Position numbers and translations under genes: made by a program
Origin: Thalassococcus arenae
Lineage (GTDB): Bacteria > Pseudomonadota > Alphaproteobacteria > Rhodobacterales > Rhodobacteraceae
NCBI RefSeq assembly: GCF_019104745.1
Contig: NZ_JAHRWL010000001.1
Span: 806,001-870,000 of the forward strand
Length of the DNA: 64,000 nt
Direction of reading: 5' to 3'
In this document: positions 45,538 to 55,131 of the stretch, piece after piece
Numbering within the stretch: the first letter of the stretch is position 1
How the letters are laid out: every line of letters begins with the position of its first letter
The notes under the pieces: generated by a model
Told to the model about the DNA's origin: nothing
Databases searched by the model: none
The model's input: only the letters and a program-made list of their open reading frames with translations

Positions 45538-46692
45538 TCACCCGGACAGGCGCGCCACCGCCCAGCGCGCCGCATCCGCCACCGCCGCATCCGGGTCGTC
45601 GCACAGAGCCTGCACCACACCGCACAGGCCCGCATCCCCGGAATTGCCGATGGCGTAGCAGACGTTGCGCACGAACCGGCCCCGCCCGATCCGCTTGATG
45701 GGCGATCCCGCGAACAGCGCCCGGAACCCGGCATCGTCCAGCGCCGCAAGACGCGCCAGCTCCGGCGCGACCAGTTCGGGCCGGGCGTGATACTTCACCT
45801 CCGCCGCCCGCACCGCGAACTTGTTCCACGGGCAGACCGCCAGGCAATCGTCGCAGCCATAGATCCGGTTGCCCAGGCCCGCGCGCAACTCCGCGTCCAC
45901 CGGGCCGCGATGCTCGATCGTCAGGTAGGAAATGCAGCGCCGCGCATCCAGCCGGTAGGGGGCCGGAAAGGCATCGGTCGGGCAGACATCCAGGCAGGCC
46001 CGGCACGACCCGCAATGATCCACCTCCGCCGCATCCGGCGCCAGATCGACCGTGGTAAAGATCGCGCCCAGGAAAAACCACGACCCCAGCTCCCGGCTCA
46101 CCAGGTTGGTATGCTTGCCCTGCCAGCCCAGCCCGGCCGCCTGGCCCAGCGGCTTTTCCATCACCGGTGCGGTGTCGACGAACACCTTGATTTCCGGTGT
46201 CCGCGCAGCGGGCACCGCGTGGCCGGCAATCGCATCCTCGCGATGCGATGAGAGGCCACCCCCCTGCCATTCCGGGTGCCGCGCCGCCGCCTCGATCAGC
46301 CACCGCCCCAGCCGCTGCAGCCGCTTCTTGACCACGTCGTGGTAATCGCGGTTCTGCGCATAGACCGAGATCACCCCGCGGTCCCGCTGCGCCAGCCTGT
46401 CCATCACGTCGCCTTCGGGGCCGTAATTCTCGGCCAGCATGATGACCGACCGCGCCTGCGGCCACAGCGCCGCCGGATCGCCGCGCCATCCCACGCGGTC
46501 CTCCATCCAGGACATCTGGCCGTGCCACCCCTCGGCCAGAAAGGCCCGCAGCCGCCCCATCGCCTGCGGCACCGCATCCGGCCGGCACACCCGGCATGCC
46601 GCGAAACCCTCCGCCGCCGCCCGCGCCACCAGCGCCGCCTTCAGACCGTCCCCCGGCTTCTTCTCTTTCGAAATACGCAGATCCCCGCTCAC
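45538..46692 (-). CDS. queG: Epoxyqueuosine reductase
   Basis: A 384-residue cobalamin- and iron-sulfur-dependent enzyme that makes queuosine in tRNA. Two ferredoxin clusters are visible: [12 protein letters not shown] and the [11 protein letters not shown] pair. The N-terminal B12 domain has [26 protein letters not shown] (key [16 protein letters not shown]). A C-terminal helical repeat follows. The start is uncertain: GTG 46692 and TTG 46701 are available, and residues RISKEKK are encoded by the 3'-end motif of the upstream gene, so the true start may lie further in. Confidence 0.92.
   Translation of the reverse strand: MSGDLRISKEKKPGDGLKAALVARAAAEGFAACRVCRPDAVPQAMGRLRAFLAEGWHGQMSWMEDRVGWRGDPAALWPQARSVIMLAENYGPEGDVMDRLAQRDRGVISVYAQNRDYHDVVKKRLQRLGRWLIEAAARHPEWQGGGLSSHREDAIAGHAVPAARTPEIKVFVDTAPVMEKPLGQAAGLGWQGKHTNLVSRELGSWFFLGAIFTTVDLAPDAAEVDHCGSCRACLDVCPTDAFPAPYRLDARRCISYLTIEHRGPVDAELRAGLGNRIYGCDDCLAVCPWNKFAVRAAEVKYHARPELVAPELARLAALDDAGFRALFAGSPIKRIGRGRFVRNVCYAIGNSGDAGLCGVVQALCDDPDAAVADAARWAVARLSG
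46657..46678 (-). repeat. 3'-end GTATTT...AGAGAAG motif, copy 4
   Basis: On the minus strand GCGTATTTCGAAAGAGAAGA. It lies about 107 bases 3' of the GST stop and at or inside the start of queG. Confidence 0.65.
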
Positions 46693-46724
46693 CGCCCGCA
46701 AGCCCGCCCCATGTCCGCACCCGA

Positions 46725-46744
46725 ACGGGACGGCGGGCGGGGCG
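46725..46744 (-). repeat. 3'-end GC element, copy 3
   Basis: Plus strand ACGGGACGGCGGGCGGGGCG, identical to copy 1. It lies about 42 bases 3' of the GST stop, in sense. It is followed on the plus strand by an inner hairpin TTTTGGC-GCAA-GCCAAAA and a closing arm AGCGCCGCCCGG. Confidence 0.6.
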
Positions 46745-46785
46745 CCTTTTGGCGCAAGCCAAAACAGCGCCGCCCGGCGGCCCGC

Positions 46786-47451
46786 TCAGAAATCCAGGTC
46801 GGCATAATGCGCCGGCGGCGGAAAGCCCGGCACCTGGTCGGCCAGGATCGACCGAAAGGCCGGACGCGACTTGATCTTGGCATACCAGTCCTTGACCACC
46901 TCCGACCGGTTCCAGTCCACGTCCGAGATGTAGTCCAGCGCCGACAGATGCGCGGCGGCGGCGAAATCGGCCAGCGTCATCACGTCGCCCGCCAGCCAGC
47001 GGCGATGGTCCAGCAGCCAGGCCATGTAATCCAGATGATACTTGATCGCCTTTGCGCCCGCCTTGACATTGCCGCTGTCGGGAAAGCCCGCCTTCATGAC
47101 CTTCTTGTTGACCCGCTCGTAGAGCAGTTTCGACGTCACTTCCTGGTGGAACTTGTCGTCGAACCAGCCGACGATCCGGCGCACTTCATAGCGGCCCTCG
47201 GCCGAGCGCGGCATCAGCGGCGGCTCGGGGTATTTCTCTTCCAGGTATTCGCAGATCGCCGCGGACTCGGCCATGGTCTTGCCGTCGATCTTCAGCACCG
47301 GCACCTTGGCGGCGGGGTTGCGGCGCAGGAAATCGGCATCCTTCTCCCAATAGCGCTCCTCGACCAGTTCGCATTCGATCTTCTTCTCCGCCAGGCTCAG
47401 CCGCACCTTGCGGCAGAACGGGGACAGCGGCACGTGGTAAAGTCTGGCCAT
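46786..47451 (-). CDS. Glutathione S-transferase family protein
   Basis: A 221-residue GST. The thioredoxin-like N-terminal domain (residues 1-80) has LYHVPLSPFCRKVRLSLAEK with a CxxR-type site (PFCRK), then AAKVPVLKIDGKTMAESAAICEYLEE (key KVPVLKIDG, ESAAI). The helical C-terminal domain has WLAGDVMTLADFAAAAHLSALDY (key LADFAAAAHL). The ligand is unknown. ATG 47451 gives the usual start. Confidence 0.92.
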   Translation of the reverse strand: MARLYHVPLSPFCRKVRLSLAEKKIECELVEERYWEKDADFLRRNPAAKVPVLKIDGKTMAESAAICEYLEEKYPEPPLMPRSAEGRYEVRRIVGWFDDKFHQEVTSKLLYERVNKKVMKAGFPDSGNVKAGAKAIKYHLDYMAWLLDHRRWLAGDVMTLADFAAAAHLSALDYISDVDWNRSEVVKDWYAKIKSRPAFRSILADQVPGFPPPAHYADLDF

Positions 47452-47631
47452 GTCGGGCGGGTTCCGGACATACTGAAAAGGGTTCGCTCTCAATGCCGCG
47501 AAACCGCGCCGGGATCAACTCCCCGACGGCGCATCGCGGCTGCGGACGCGGAACACCGCCCGCCGCCCTGCGCCACTTGACCTCGGCGACGCGGCGGCGC
47601 AGCTTCGCAACACCCAGCGCAAAGGCACGCC

Positions 47632-48318
47632 ATGCTGTCCTCTTCCGGCCCCGATCTCTGGATCGCCGACGGCCCGCCGATCACCGCGGCGGCCGGGTTC
47701 CACTATCCCACCCGCATGGCGGTGGCGCGGCTGGCCGATGGTGGCTTGTGGCTCTGGTCGCCGGTGGCGTTCGACGCGGCGCTGCGCGACGCCGTCGCGG
47801 CGCTCGGCCCGGTGGCGCATCTGGTCGCGCCGAACGCGCTGCACCACATGGCGCTGGCGGACTGGGCCGCGGCCTTTCCCGACGCCCGCCTGCACGCCGC
47901 CCCGGGCCTGCGCGCCAAGCGCGCCGAGCTCGCCTGGACCGACGATCTGGGCGCCGACCCGCATCCGGGCTGGGCCGGGCAGATCGACCAGGCGGTCTTT
48001 CCCAACGCCATCGCGCCCGAGATCGTGTTCTTCCACCGCGCGTCCGGCACCGCGCTCTTCACCGACCTGCTGCAGCAGATGCCGCCAGGCTGGTATCGCG
48101 GCTGGCGCGGCCTGGTGGCGCGGCTGGATGGCATGACCGGGCCGGAACCGGCGGTGCCGCGCAAGTTCCGCCTGGCCGCGCGCCCGCGCGCCGGCGCCCG
48201 CGCGGCGCTTGCGCAGATCGCCGCCTGGCCGGTCGAAACGGTGCTGATGGCCCATGGCAATCCGGTCACCCGGGACGCGCCCGGCTTCCTGCGCCGCGCC
48301 TTCCGCTGGCTCGGCTGA
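47632..48318 (+). CDS. DUF4336 protein (MBL-fold-like)
   Basis: A 228-residue protein. DLWIADGPPI, FHYPTRMAVARL, LWLWSPVAFDAAL, HLVAPNALHHMAL, and the late VETVLMAHGNPVT are DUF4336 features. The fold resembles a metallo-beta-lactamase domain, but the HxHxDH site is lacking, so it may be non-catalytic. No signal peptide is seen. Function is unknown. It is divergent from the GST gene and convergent with the small membrane protein gene. Confidence 0.88.
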   Translation: MLSSSGPDLWIADGPPITAAAGFHYPTRMAVARLADGGLWLWSPVAFDAALRDAVAALGPVAHLVAPNALHHMALADWAAAFPDARLHAAPGLRAKRAELAWTDDLGADPHPGWAGQIDQAVFPNAIAPEIVFFHRASGTALFTDLLQQMPPGWYRGWRGLVARLDGMTGPEPAVPRKFRLAARPRAGARAALAQIAAWPVETVLMAHGNPVTRDAPGFLRRAFRWLG

Positions 48319-48323
48319 CCGGC

Positions 48324-48719
48324 TCAGCCCGCCCGGCGGCCCGGCCCCGGCCCCAGCGCCAGCGCGATCCCCAGCCAGAAGCCCGACCGCAGAACCATCG
48401 CGCCCACCGTGCGCCACTCGAACGGCGTGCCGGTCAGCGCCAGCCCGATGAACACGGCAAAGACCGCCGCCGTGGCCAGCCCGATCGTCCAGGCGATGCC
48501 CCGCGCCAGCGGCGATCCCGCGAACAGCGCCGCCGCCCCGGCCAGGTATGCCGCGCCCATGGCGAAGTTGAACCACAGCACCAGCGGCACCGCGTCGCCC
48601 ACGGCGGCGCGCGCCGCGTCGCCGCCGAACAGCGCCCGCCCGCCGGAAACCAGCGTCGCCAGCCCGAACAGCGCGGCGATCGCCGCCACCGGCCTGTGCC
48701 ATCGCGGCATGCCAGGCAT
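48324..48719 (-). CDS. Small hypothetical membrane protein
   Basis: A 131-residue protein with about four hydrophobic helices (RPVAAIAALFGLATLV, AVPLVLWFNFAMGAAYLAGA, GIAWTIGLATAAVFAVFIGL, GAMVLRSGFWLGIALAL). The ATG at 48719 has GGAGGGG at good spacing and is preferred to the ATG at 48761. It ends 5 bases from the convergent DUF4336 gene. I recognise no family. Confidence 0.75.
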   Translation of the reverse strand: MPGMPRWHRPVAAIAALFGLATLVSGGRALFGGDAARAAVGDAVPLVLWFNFAMGAAYLAGAAALFAGSPLARGIAWTIGLATAAVFAVFIGLALTGTPFEWRTVGAMVLRSGFWLGIALALGPGPGRRAG

Positions 48720-48819
48720 CGCACCCCTCCCCCGTATCGAGACAACCAGACGCGCCATCATCGCACCGAATCGCCCGCCGCCCCGTGACCGGGATCAAGC
48801 CGCGCGCGTCACGCGAAAA

Positions 48820-49563
48820 TCACTCGAAACAGGCCGCCCGGCCGTCGGCGGCGATCGTCGCGGCGCCCGACATGATCGCCCGGGCGCGGCGGTTCAGAAA
48901 CCCGGTCGGCCGCGCCGCGTCGCGGGTCTTGGGGCTGGGCAGCACCGCGGCCAGCAGCGCCGCCTGCCGCGCGCTCAGCCGCTCCGGCCCGACACCGAAA
49001 TAATGCCGCGCCGCCGCCTCGACGCCGAACACGCCCTCGTCGAACTCGGCCACGTTCAGGTAGACCTCCAGGATGCGCCGCTTGGACCACACCGCCTCGA
49101 CCGCCGGCGTCAGCCCGGCCTCCAACGCCTTGCGGACCCAGGACCGGCCCTGCCACAGGTAGACGTTCTTGACCGTCTGCTGGCTGATGGTCGAAGCGCC
49201 GCGCGCCCCGCCCGCTTCGATGGCGGCGCGGATCGCATCCATGTCGAACCCCCAGTGCAGGCAGAAATTCGCATCCTCCGCCGCCACCGCCGACCGCCGC
49301 ATCACCGGCGCGATGCCTTCCAGCGGCACCCAGGCGCGGTCGACGCTGCCCAGCCGGCGCTGTTCGGCCCAGATCGTGTGGGTGATCGGCGGGTTCAGCA
49401 CCGAATACAGCGATACCGCCACGGCCACCAGCACCGCCGCCGCCAGTCCGGCGCGCAAGGCCATGCGCAAGACCCAGCGTAGCGGGCGCGGTCTCGGCGC
49501 CTTGCGCGCCGCCCGCTTCGTCCCGGCCCTGCCCTTGCCCTTGGTGGTCTTTGCCTGCGCCAT
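48820..49563 (-). CDS. mtgA: Monofunctional biosynthetic peptidoglycan transglycosylase
   Basis: A 247-residue GT51 enzyme. A basic N terminus and one membrane helix (about 28-52) precede the catalytic domain, with AAEDANFCLHWGFD (catalytic Glu), GASTISQQTVKNVYLW, and KRRILEVYLNVAEF. It polymerises lipid II in the periplasm without a transpeptidase domain. It complements the class A PBP at 11851-14061. It is on the same strand as gltB but 273 bases away and after a terminator. Confidence 0.95.
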   Translation of the reverse strand: MAQAKTTKGKGRAGTKRAARKAPRPRPLRWVLRMALRAGLAAAVLVAVAVSLYSVLNPPITHTIWAEQRRLGSVDRAWVPLEGIAPVMRRSAVAAEDANFCLHWGFDMDAIRAAIEAGGARGASTISQQTVKNVYLWQGRSWVRKALEAGLTPAVEAVWSKRRILEVYLNVAEFDEGVFGVEAAARHYFGVGPERLSARQAALLAAVLPSPKTRDAARPTGFLNRRARAIMSGAATIAADGRAACFE

Positions 49564-49783
49564 GCCCGCTTATAGTCCCTCGCCCCGCCCAAGGGAATCC
49601 GCTGCCCGTGGCCTGGCGTCGTTCACGTTCAGGGCCGTCGACGAAATCGTCGCCATGCCTGTCCTCCACCCGACCGAACGATCTGTCAACCGGGACGGCC
49701 CGGCACAAGGAACCACGCCGCGATGGCGATACTTTGACGAAAACCCGCCGACACCCGGTCGCGGAGAGAGCCTTGCAAGAAGA

Positions 49784-49809
49784 AAAGGCGCCGGTTGCCC
49801 GGCGCCTTT
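49784..49809 (-). terminator. Rho-independent terminator after gltB
   Basis: An 11-base-pair perfect stem AAAGGCGCCGG/CCGGCGCCTTT with a 4-base loop, followed on the minus strand by TCTTCTT. It lies 27 bases after the gltB stop. Confidence 0.85.
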
Positions 49810-49835
49810 CCCGATCGTCGCAAAGCCAAGCCGCG

Positions 49836-52800
49836 TTATTCCGCCGGCATCGCCAGGTCGTCCTCGATGCCCAGCGGATGCGGGATCTTGTTCAGCATCT
49901 CCTTGGGGCAGACCTGGACGAAATTCACCTTCTCGATGTCCCAGTTCTGCAGGATGTCCTGGCCCTTGCGGCTGCCGGTCTCGGCGACGTGGCGTTCGAT
50001 CAGGCCTTTCAGCTGCGCCTCCCATTCCGGCGTGGTGACCGGGCAGGTCACCAGGCTTTCATGGTTCATCATGTCCATCGCCAGCCCCTTGGGGTCATAC
50101 AGATAGGCCATGCCGCCGGTCATGCCGGCGCCGAAATTCGCGCCGATCGATCCCAGGATCACCGCCACCCCGCCGGTCATGTATTCGCAGCCGTTCGATC
50201 CGCAGCCCTCGACCACTACCTTGGCACCGCTGTTGCGCACGGCGAACCGTTCGCCGGCCCGGCCCGCGGCGAACAGGTAGCCGTCGGTCGCGCCGTACAG
50301 CACCGTGTTGCCGATGATGGTGTTCTCGCTGGCGACCAACGGGCTGACCTGCGGCGGGCGCACCACGATCAGGCCGCCCGACAGGCCCTTGCCGACATAG
50401 TCGTTGGCATCGCCCGACACTTCCAGCTTGAGCCCCGGCGCCGCGAAGGCGCCCAGCGATTGCCCGGCCGAACCCTGCAACTTCACATGCAGATGGTCCG
50501 GCTGCAGCGCGTTGCGCATCCCGAACTTGCGCACGATATGGCTGCTGACCCGCGTGCCCACCGTCCGGTGCGTGTTCATCACCGCATAGGACAGCTGCAT
50601 CTTCTCGCCATCCTCCAGGAATCGCGCGGCGTCGCGCACGATCTCGGCATCCAGCGTGTCGGGCACCGCGTTACGCGGCTTGTCACGGTCGTAGACGATG
50701 TCGTCGCTGCCATCGACGCGGATCAGCAGCGGGTTCAGGTCCAGGTCGTCCAGATGCTCGGCGCCGCGGCTGACCTGCCGCAGCAGGTCGGCCCGGCCGA
50801 TCACGTCGTCCAGCGACCGCGCACCGATGCTGGCCAGGATTTCCCGTACTTCCTGGGCGTAGAAGGTGATCAGGTTCACCACCTTGTCCGCCGTGCCGGT
50901 GAACTTGGCGCGCAGCTTTTCGTCCTGCGTGCAGACCCCCACCGGGCAGGTGTTGGACTGGCACTGGCGCACCATGATGCAGCCCATCGCGATCAGTGCG
51001 GCGGTGCCGATGCCGTATTCCTCGGCCCCCATCATCGCCGCCATGACGATGTCGCGCCCGGTGCGCAATCCGCCATCGGTGCGCAGCGTCACCCGGTCGC
51101 GCAGGTTGTTCATCGACAGGACCTGATGCGCCTCGGTCAGGCCCATCTCCCAGGGCAGGCCGGCATATTTGATGCTGGTCGCCGGGCTGGCCCCGGTGCC
51201 GCCATTGTGCCCCGAGATCAGGATCACGTCGGCCTTGGCCTTGGCCACGCCGGCGGCGATGGTGCCCACGCCCGAGGACGCCACCAGCTTGACCGTCACC
51301 TTGGCGCGCGGGTTGATCTGTTTCAGGTCATAGATCAGCTGCGCCAGGTCCTCGATCGAATAGATGTCGTGATGCGGCGGCGGGCTGATCAGCGTCACGC
51401 CCTCGGTGGAATGGCGCAGCCGCGCGATCAGTTTCGTGACCTTCATGCCGGGCAGCTGGCCGCCCTCGCCGGGCTTGGCGCCCTGGGCCACCTTGATTTC
51501 CAGCTCTTCGCAATGGTTGAGGTATTCCGCCGTCACGCCGAACCGGCCGCTGGCGACCTGCTTGATCTTGGCCGACGGGTTGTCGCCATTGGGCTCGGGC
51601 ACGAAATGGGCGGGGTCTTCCCCCCCTTCGCCACTGTCCGACTTGGCCCCGATCCGGTTCATCGCCACGTTCAGCGTCTTGTGCGCCTCGGGGCTCAGCG
51701 CCCCCAGCGACATGCCCGGCGTCACAAAGCGCTTGCGGATCGAGGTGATGCTTTCCACCTCCTCCAACGGGATCGCCTTGCCCAGCGGCTTGATCGCCAA
51801 GAGATCGCGCAGATGGATCGGCGGGTTGGCCTGCATCGCCTTGGAATAGGTCTTCCACAGCTCATAGCTGGCGCGGTCGCAGGCCGATTGCAGCAGGTGC
51901 ATGGTCTGCGCGCCCCAGGCATGGGTCTCGCCCGACTTGCGCGCCTTGTAGAAACCGCCGATCGGCAGCACGTCGCGGCCGCTGGCGAAACCGAGCGCAT
52001 GAACCTCCTCGGCCTTCTTCTGGATGCCCGCCACCCCGATGCCCGAGATGCGGGAAATCATGCCCGGGAAGAACTCGGCGCACATCGCCCGGCTCAGGCC
52101 CACCGCCTCGAAATTCAGCCCGCCGCGATAGGACGAAATGACCGAGATCCCCATCTTCGACATGATCTTGAGCAGCCCGGCATCCACCGCTTCGCGATAC
52201 CGCGCCACCGCCTGGTTCAGGCTCATGTCCAGCAGGCCGCGCTTGATCCGGTCGGCCAGGCTGTCTTCGGCCAGGTAGGCGTTGACCACAGTGGCGCCGG
52301 CGCCGATCAGCACGGCAAAGTAATGCGGGTCGATGCATTCCGCCGACCGCACGTTGATCGAACAGAAGGTCCGCAAGCCCTTGCGCGTCAGGTGGCTGTG
52401 CACCGCGCTGGTGGCCAGGATCATCGGCATCGCGACCCGGTCCTCGCCGACCTCCTCGTCGGTCAGGATCAGGTGCCCCGCCCCGCTGCGCACGGCATCC
52501 TCGGCCTCGGCGCGGATGCGGTCCAGCCCGGCACGCAGCGCGCCCGCACCCTTCTCGAAGGTGCAGTCGATCCGCGCCGAGGGCGCATTGAAATGGGTCT
52601 GCAACGCCTCGAACTGCGCATTGCCCACGAACGGGCTGTCCAGCACCAGGATCTCGGTCTGCGCGCTGCTTTCGTCCAGCACGTTCTTGAGATTGCCGAA
52701 CCGCGTCTTCAGGCTCATCACCCGGTATTCCCGCAGGCTGTCGATCGGCGGGTTCGTCACCTGGCTGAAATTCTGCCGGAAATAATGGCTCAGCGGGCGA

Positions 52801-54371
52801 TAGCGCTTGGACAGAACCGCGCTCGGCGTGTCGTCGCCCATGCTGGCCACGACCTCCTTGGCGTCCTCGGCCATCGGCGCCAGCACCTGCTCCAGCTCCT
52901 CGATCGTGTAGCCCGCCGCGATCTGGCGGCGGCGCAGCTCGGCGCCCTCGAACAGCGGCTTCTCGGTGATCCCGCCCAGCGCCTCGTCCAGCTCGTTGAT
53001 CTTGCCGACCCACTCGCCAAAGGGCTGCGCCGCCGACAGCGCATCCTTGATCTCGACATCGTGGAACAGCTTGCCCGCCTTCATGTCGACCGCGATCATC
53101 TGGCCCGGCCCCAGCGCGCCCTTCTCGCGCACCGTCGCCTCGTCGACCGGCACCATGCCCGCCTCGGACCCCGCGATCAGCAGACCGTCACCGGTCACCA
53201 CATAGCGCATCGGCCGCAGCCCGTTGCGGTCCAGCCCGCCGCAGACCCAACGGCCATCGGTCATCGCCAGCGCCGCGGGGCCGTCCCAGGGCTCCATCAC
53301 CGCGTTGCAATAGGAATACATGTCGCGCCAGGCCTGCGGCAGCTCGACCGCCTGCTTGGACCACGATTCCGGCACCAGCATCGTCTTGGCCATCGGCGCG
53401 TTGCGCCCGGCCCGCACCAGTACCTCGAACACCGCGTCCAGCGCCGCGCTGTCGCTCGCGCCGTTGGCGATGATCGGCTTGATGTCTTCGGCCATGTCCC
53501 CGAACGTGGCCGAGGCCATGCGGATCTCGTGGGACTTCATCCAGTTGGTGTTGCCCTTCAGCGTGTTGATCTCGCCGTTATGGGCCAGCATCCGGAACGG
53601 CTGGGCCAGCCACCATTGCGGAAAGGTGTTGGTGGAATAGCGCTGGTGATAGATCGCAAAGGCGCTCTCGAACCGCGGGTCCTGCAGGTCGGGATAGAAA
53701 TCGGCCACCTGCTCGGCCAGCATCATGCCCTTGTAGATGATCGACCGGCAGGACAGCGACGCGATGTACAACTGGGTGATCCCCGCCGCCAAGGCCGCCT
53801 TCTCGATCCGCCGCCGGATGACATACAGTTCGCGCTCGAAGGTCTCCTCGTCCACGCCCTTGGCGTTGGAAATCAGGATCTGCTCGATCTCGGGCCGGGT
53901 CGCATTGGCCTTCTCGCCCAGGCAATCGACATTCACCGGCACGTGGCGCCAGCCATAGATGTAATGGCCCATGCGCAGGATCTCGGTCTCGACGATGGTC
54001 CGGCAGGTCTCCTGCGCGCCGAAATTGGTGCGCGGCAGGAACACCTGGCCCACAGCCATCAACTCGTTCTTGCGCGGGCTGTGGCCGGTGCGGTCGACCT
54101 GGTCGTAGAAGAACGCCACCGGGATCTGCACATGGATGCCCGCGCCGTCGCCGGTCTTGCCGTCGGCATCCACCGCGCCGCGGTGCCAGACCGCCTTCAG
54201 CGCCTTGATGCCGTTCTCGACCACCTGGCGCGATTTCTTGCCGTCGATGCTGACCACCAGGCCGACGCCGCAGGACGAATGCTCCTCGCTGTCGTCATAC
54301 AGACCGTTCTCGGCCATCCACTGGCGCTTGGCTTCCTCGGCGGCGGCCCAGGCTGCGTCATACTTGGTCAT
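49836..54371 (-). CDS. gltB: Glutamate synthase (NADPH) large subunit
   Basis: A 1,511-residue enzyme of full family length. The N-terminal Ntn glutaminase domain becomes active after removal of 33 residues to expose Cys34 (HSSCGVGL). The central domain, the FMN-binding synthase domain (ISGHNGGTGASP, GLRTG), the 3Fe-4S site CIMVRQCQSNTC, and the C-terminal beta-helix (AGQSLGAF, GGLIVV, GSNGCEYMTGG) follow in order. It makes glutamate from glutamine and 2-oxoglutarate with GltD. ATG 54371 has AGGAG upstream. The MITE-like element lies 61 bases upstream of this start, between it and the GFA gene. Confidence 0.97.
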   Translation of the reverse strand: MTKYDAAWAAAEEAKRQWMAENGLYDDSEEHSSCGVGLVVSIDGKKSRQVVENGIKALKAVWHRGAVDADGKTGDGAGIHVQIPVAFFYDQVDRTGHSPRKNELMAVGQVFLPRTNFGAQETCRTIVETEILRMGHYIYGWRHVPVNVDCLGEKANATRPEIEQILISNAKGVDEETFERELYVIRRRIEKAALAAGITQLYIASLSCRSIIYKGMMLAEQVADFYPDLQDPRFESAFAIYHQRYSTNTFPQWWLAQPFRMLAHNGEINTLKGNTNWMKSHEIRMASATFGDMAEDIKPIIANGASDSAALDAVFEVLVRAGRNAPMAKTMLVPESWSKQAVELPQAWRDMYSYCNAVMEPWDGPAALAMTDGRWVCGGLDRNGLRPMRYVVTGDGLLIAGSEAGMVPVDEATVREKGALGPGQMIAVDMKAGKLFHDVEIKDALSAAQPFGEWVGKINELDEALGGITEKPLFEGAELRRRQIAAGYTIEELEQVLAPMAEDAKEVVASMGDDTPSAVLSKRYRPLSHYFRQNFSQVTNPPIDSLREYRVMSLKTRFGNLKNVLDESSAQTEILVLDSPFVGNAQFEALQTHFNAPSARIDCTFEKGAGALRAGLDRIRAEAEDAVRSGAGHLILTDEEVGEDRVAMPMILATSAVHSHLTRKGLRTFCSINVRSAECIDPHYFAVLIGAGATVVNAYLAEDSLADRIKRGLLDMSLNQAVARYREAVDAGLLKIMSKMGISVISSYRGGLNFEAVGLSRAMCAEFFPGMISRISGIGVAGIQKKAEEVHALGFASGRDVLPIGGFYKARKSGETHAWGAQTMHLLQSACDRASYELWKTYSKAMQANPPIHLRDLLAIKPLGKAIPLEEVESITSIRKRFVTPGMSLGALSPEAHKTLNVAMNRIGAKSDSGEGGEDPAHFVPEPNGDNPSAKIKQVASGRFGVTAEYLNHCEELEIKVAQGAKPGEGGQLPGMKVTKLIARLRHSTEGVTLISPPPHHDIYSIEDLAQLIYDLKQINPRAKVTVKLVASSGVGTIAAGVAKAKADVILISGHNGGTGASPATSIKYAGLPWEMGLTEAHQVLSMNNLRDRVTLRTDGGLRTGRDIVMAAMMGAEEYGIGTAALIAMGCIMVRQCQSNTCPVGVCTQDEKLRAKFTGTADKVVNLITFYAQEVREILASIGARSLDDVIGRADLLRQVSRGAEHLDDLDLNPLLIRVDGSDDIVYDRDKPRNAVPDTLDAEIVRDAARFLEDGEKMQLSYAVMNTHRTVGTRVSSHIVRKFGMRNALQPDHLHVKLQGSAGQSLGAFAAPGLKLEVSGDANDYVGKGLSGGLIVVRPPQVSPLVASENTIIGNTVLYGATDGYLFAAGRAGERFAVRNSGAKVVVEGCGSNGCEYMTGGVAVILGSIGANFGAGMTGGMAYLYDPKGLAMDMMNHESLVTCPVTTPEWEAQLKGLIERHVAETGSRKGQDILQNWDIEKVNFVQVCPKEMLNKIPHPLGIEDDLAMPAE

Positions 54372-54431
54372 GTCAGGCTCCTGTCTGCGGGGCCGCACTT
54401 GCGGCGGTGGTGTTATGATTTCCGTTGAAAA

Positions 54432-54561
54432 GGGCCGCGCCCGACCCTGGGAGGGCGATCGCAACGGATATGGTCTTTGCAAAGACTGTCACGCTCAAGC
54501 CACTGGTTCGGAGCATGACGACTACAATGCGCCCTCCCGGGGGGAGGGTCGGGCGCGGCCC
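54432..54561. mobile_element. MITE-like element, copy 2
   Basis: A 130-base element with perfect 17-base terminal inverted repeats GGGCCGCGCCCGACCCT (54432-54448) and AGGGTCGGGCGCGGCCC (54545-54561). An inner inverted pair (TGGGAGGGCG, GCGCCCTCCCG) mirrors that of copy 1. It sits in the gltB upstream region. No coding capacity and no target duplication seen. Confidence 0.5.
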
Positions 54562-54608
54562 GGCGTGCCGCCGGGCAAATCGATTCGAACGATGCGCATT
54601 CAATCGGC

Positions 54609-55061
54609 TCACGCCTCACCCTCGACAAAGCGGTGCTTGGCCTCGTATTCGGCCCGCGTCGCACGCACGTGATCGCCCGCCATGTGGCCATAGGCCGGCG
54701 CCCGGTCGGTATAGATTTCCGAGATCAGCGGAAACGCTTGCGCCTCGGGGAACAGCCCGGGCATCAGCTCGAAATCCGCGTCTTCCTCGATCACGTCGCG
54801 CATCCACAGGTTGCTGCCGCACGTGCCGCAAAACGCCCGCTCGGCGAAATCCGAGGTCTTGTGCCGCACCACCGGGCCGCTGACCGTGACCGCCCCGGCG
54901 GACGCCCCGAAACAGGCGAACACGCCGCCGGTCCAGCGCTGGCACATCTGGCAATGGCACACGCCCACGGCGGCGACGTGTTCGCCGTCGATGGCGATCC
55001 GGACAGCGCCGCACAGGCACTGGCCGTCCATCTTTCCGGTCCTGCGATAGGGCTCGATCAT
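54609..55061 (-). CDS. GFA-family zinc protein (glutathione-dependent formaldehyde-activating type)
   Basis: A 150-residue protein. The GFA fold's cysteines are CLCG, CHCQMC and CGTCG, which bind structural and catalytic zinc. The GEHVAAVGVCHC and FAERAFCGTCGSNLW stretches are typical. GFA-like proteins bind glutathione or S-hydroxymethylglutathione; most lack proven formaldehyde activity. ATG 55061 has AAGGA at seven-base spacing; an internal ATG at 55031 (MDGQCLCG) is an alternative. It lies between gltD and gltB on the same strand. Confidence 0.9.
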   Translation of the reverse strand: MIEPYRRTGKMDGQCLCGAVRIAIDGEHVAAVGVCHCQMCQRWTGGVFACFGASAGAVTVSGPVVRHKTSDFAERAFCGTCGSNLWMRDVIEEDADFELMPGLFPEAQAFPLISEIYTDRAPAYGHMAGDHVRATRAEYEAKHRFVEGEA

Positions 55062-55101
55062 CCTGCAATCCTTAACGCGCCCGTTGCGCCTTTTCCGTTG
55101 C

Positions 55102-55121
55102 TCTGTGCGTCATCGCACAGA
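55102..55121. promoter_or_regulatory. Hairpin upstream of the GFA gene
   Basis: TCTGTGCG-TCAT-CGCACAGA is a perfect 8-base-pair hairpin 41-60 bases upstream of the GFA ATG at 55061. No T-tract follows on the minus strand. It could be an operator or leader structure. Confidence 0.4.
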
Positions 55122-55131
55122 CCGCTCACCA

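Noticed and set aside
49551..54428. A plus-strand open frame of over 1,600 codons opposite gltB
   Set aside because: It is the GC-rich antisense shadow of gltB; the sequence is His/Arg/Gln-rich with no family pattern, while the minus strand gives a full-length glutamate synthase.
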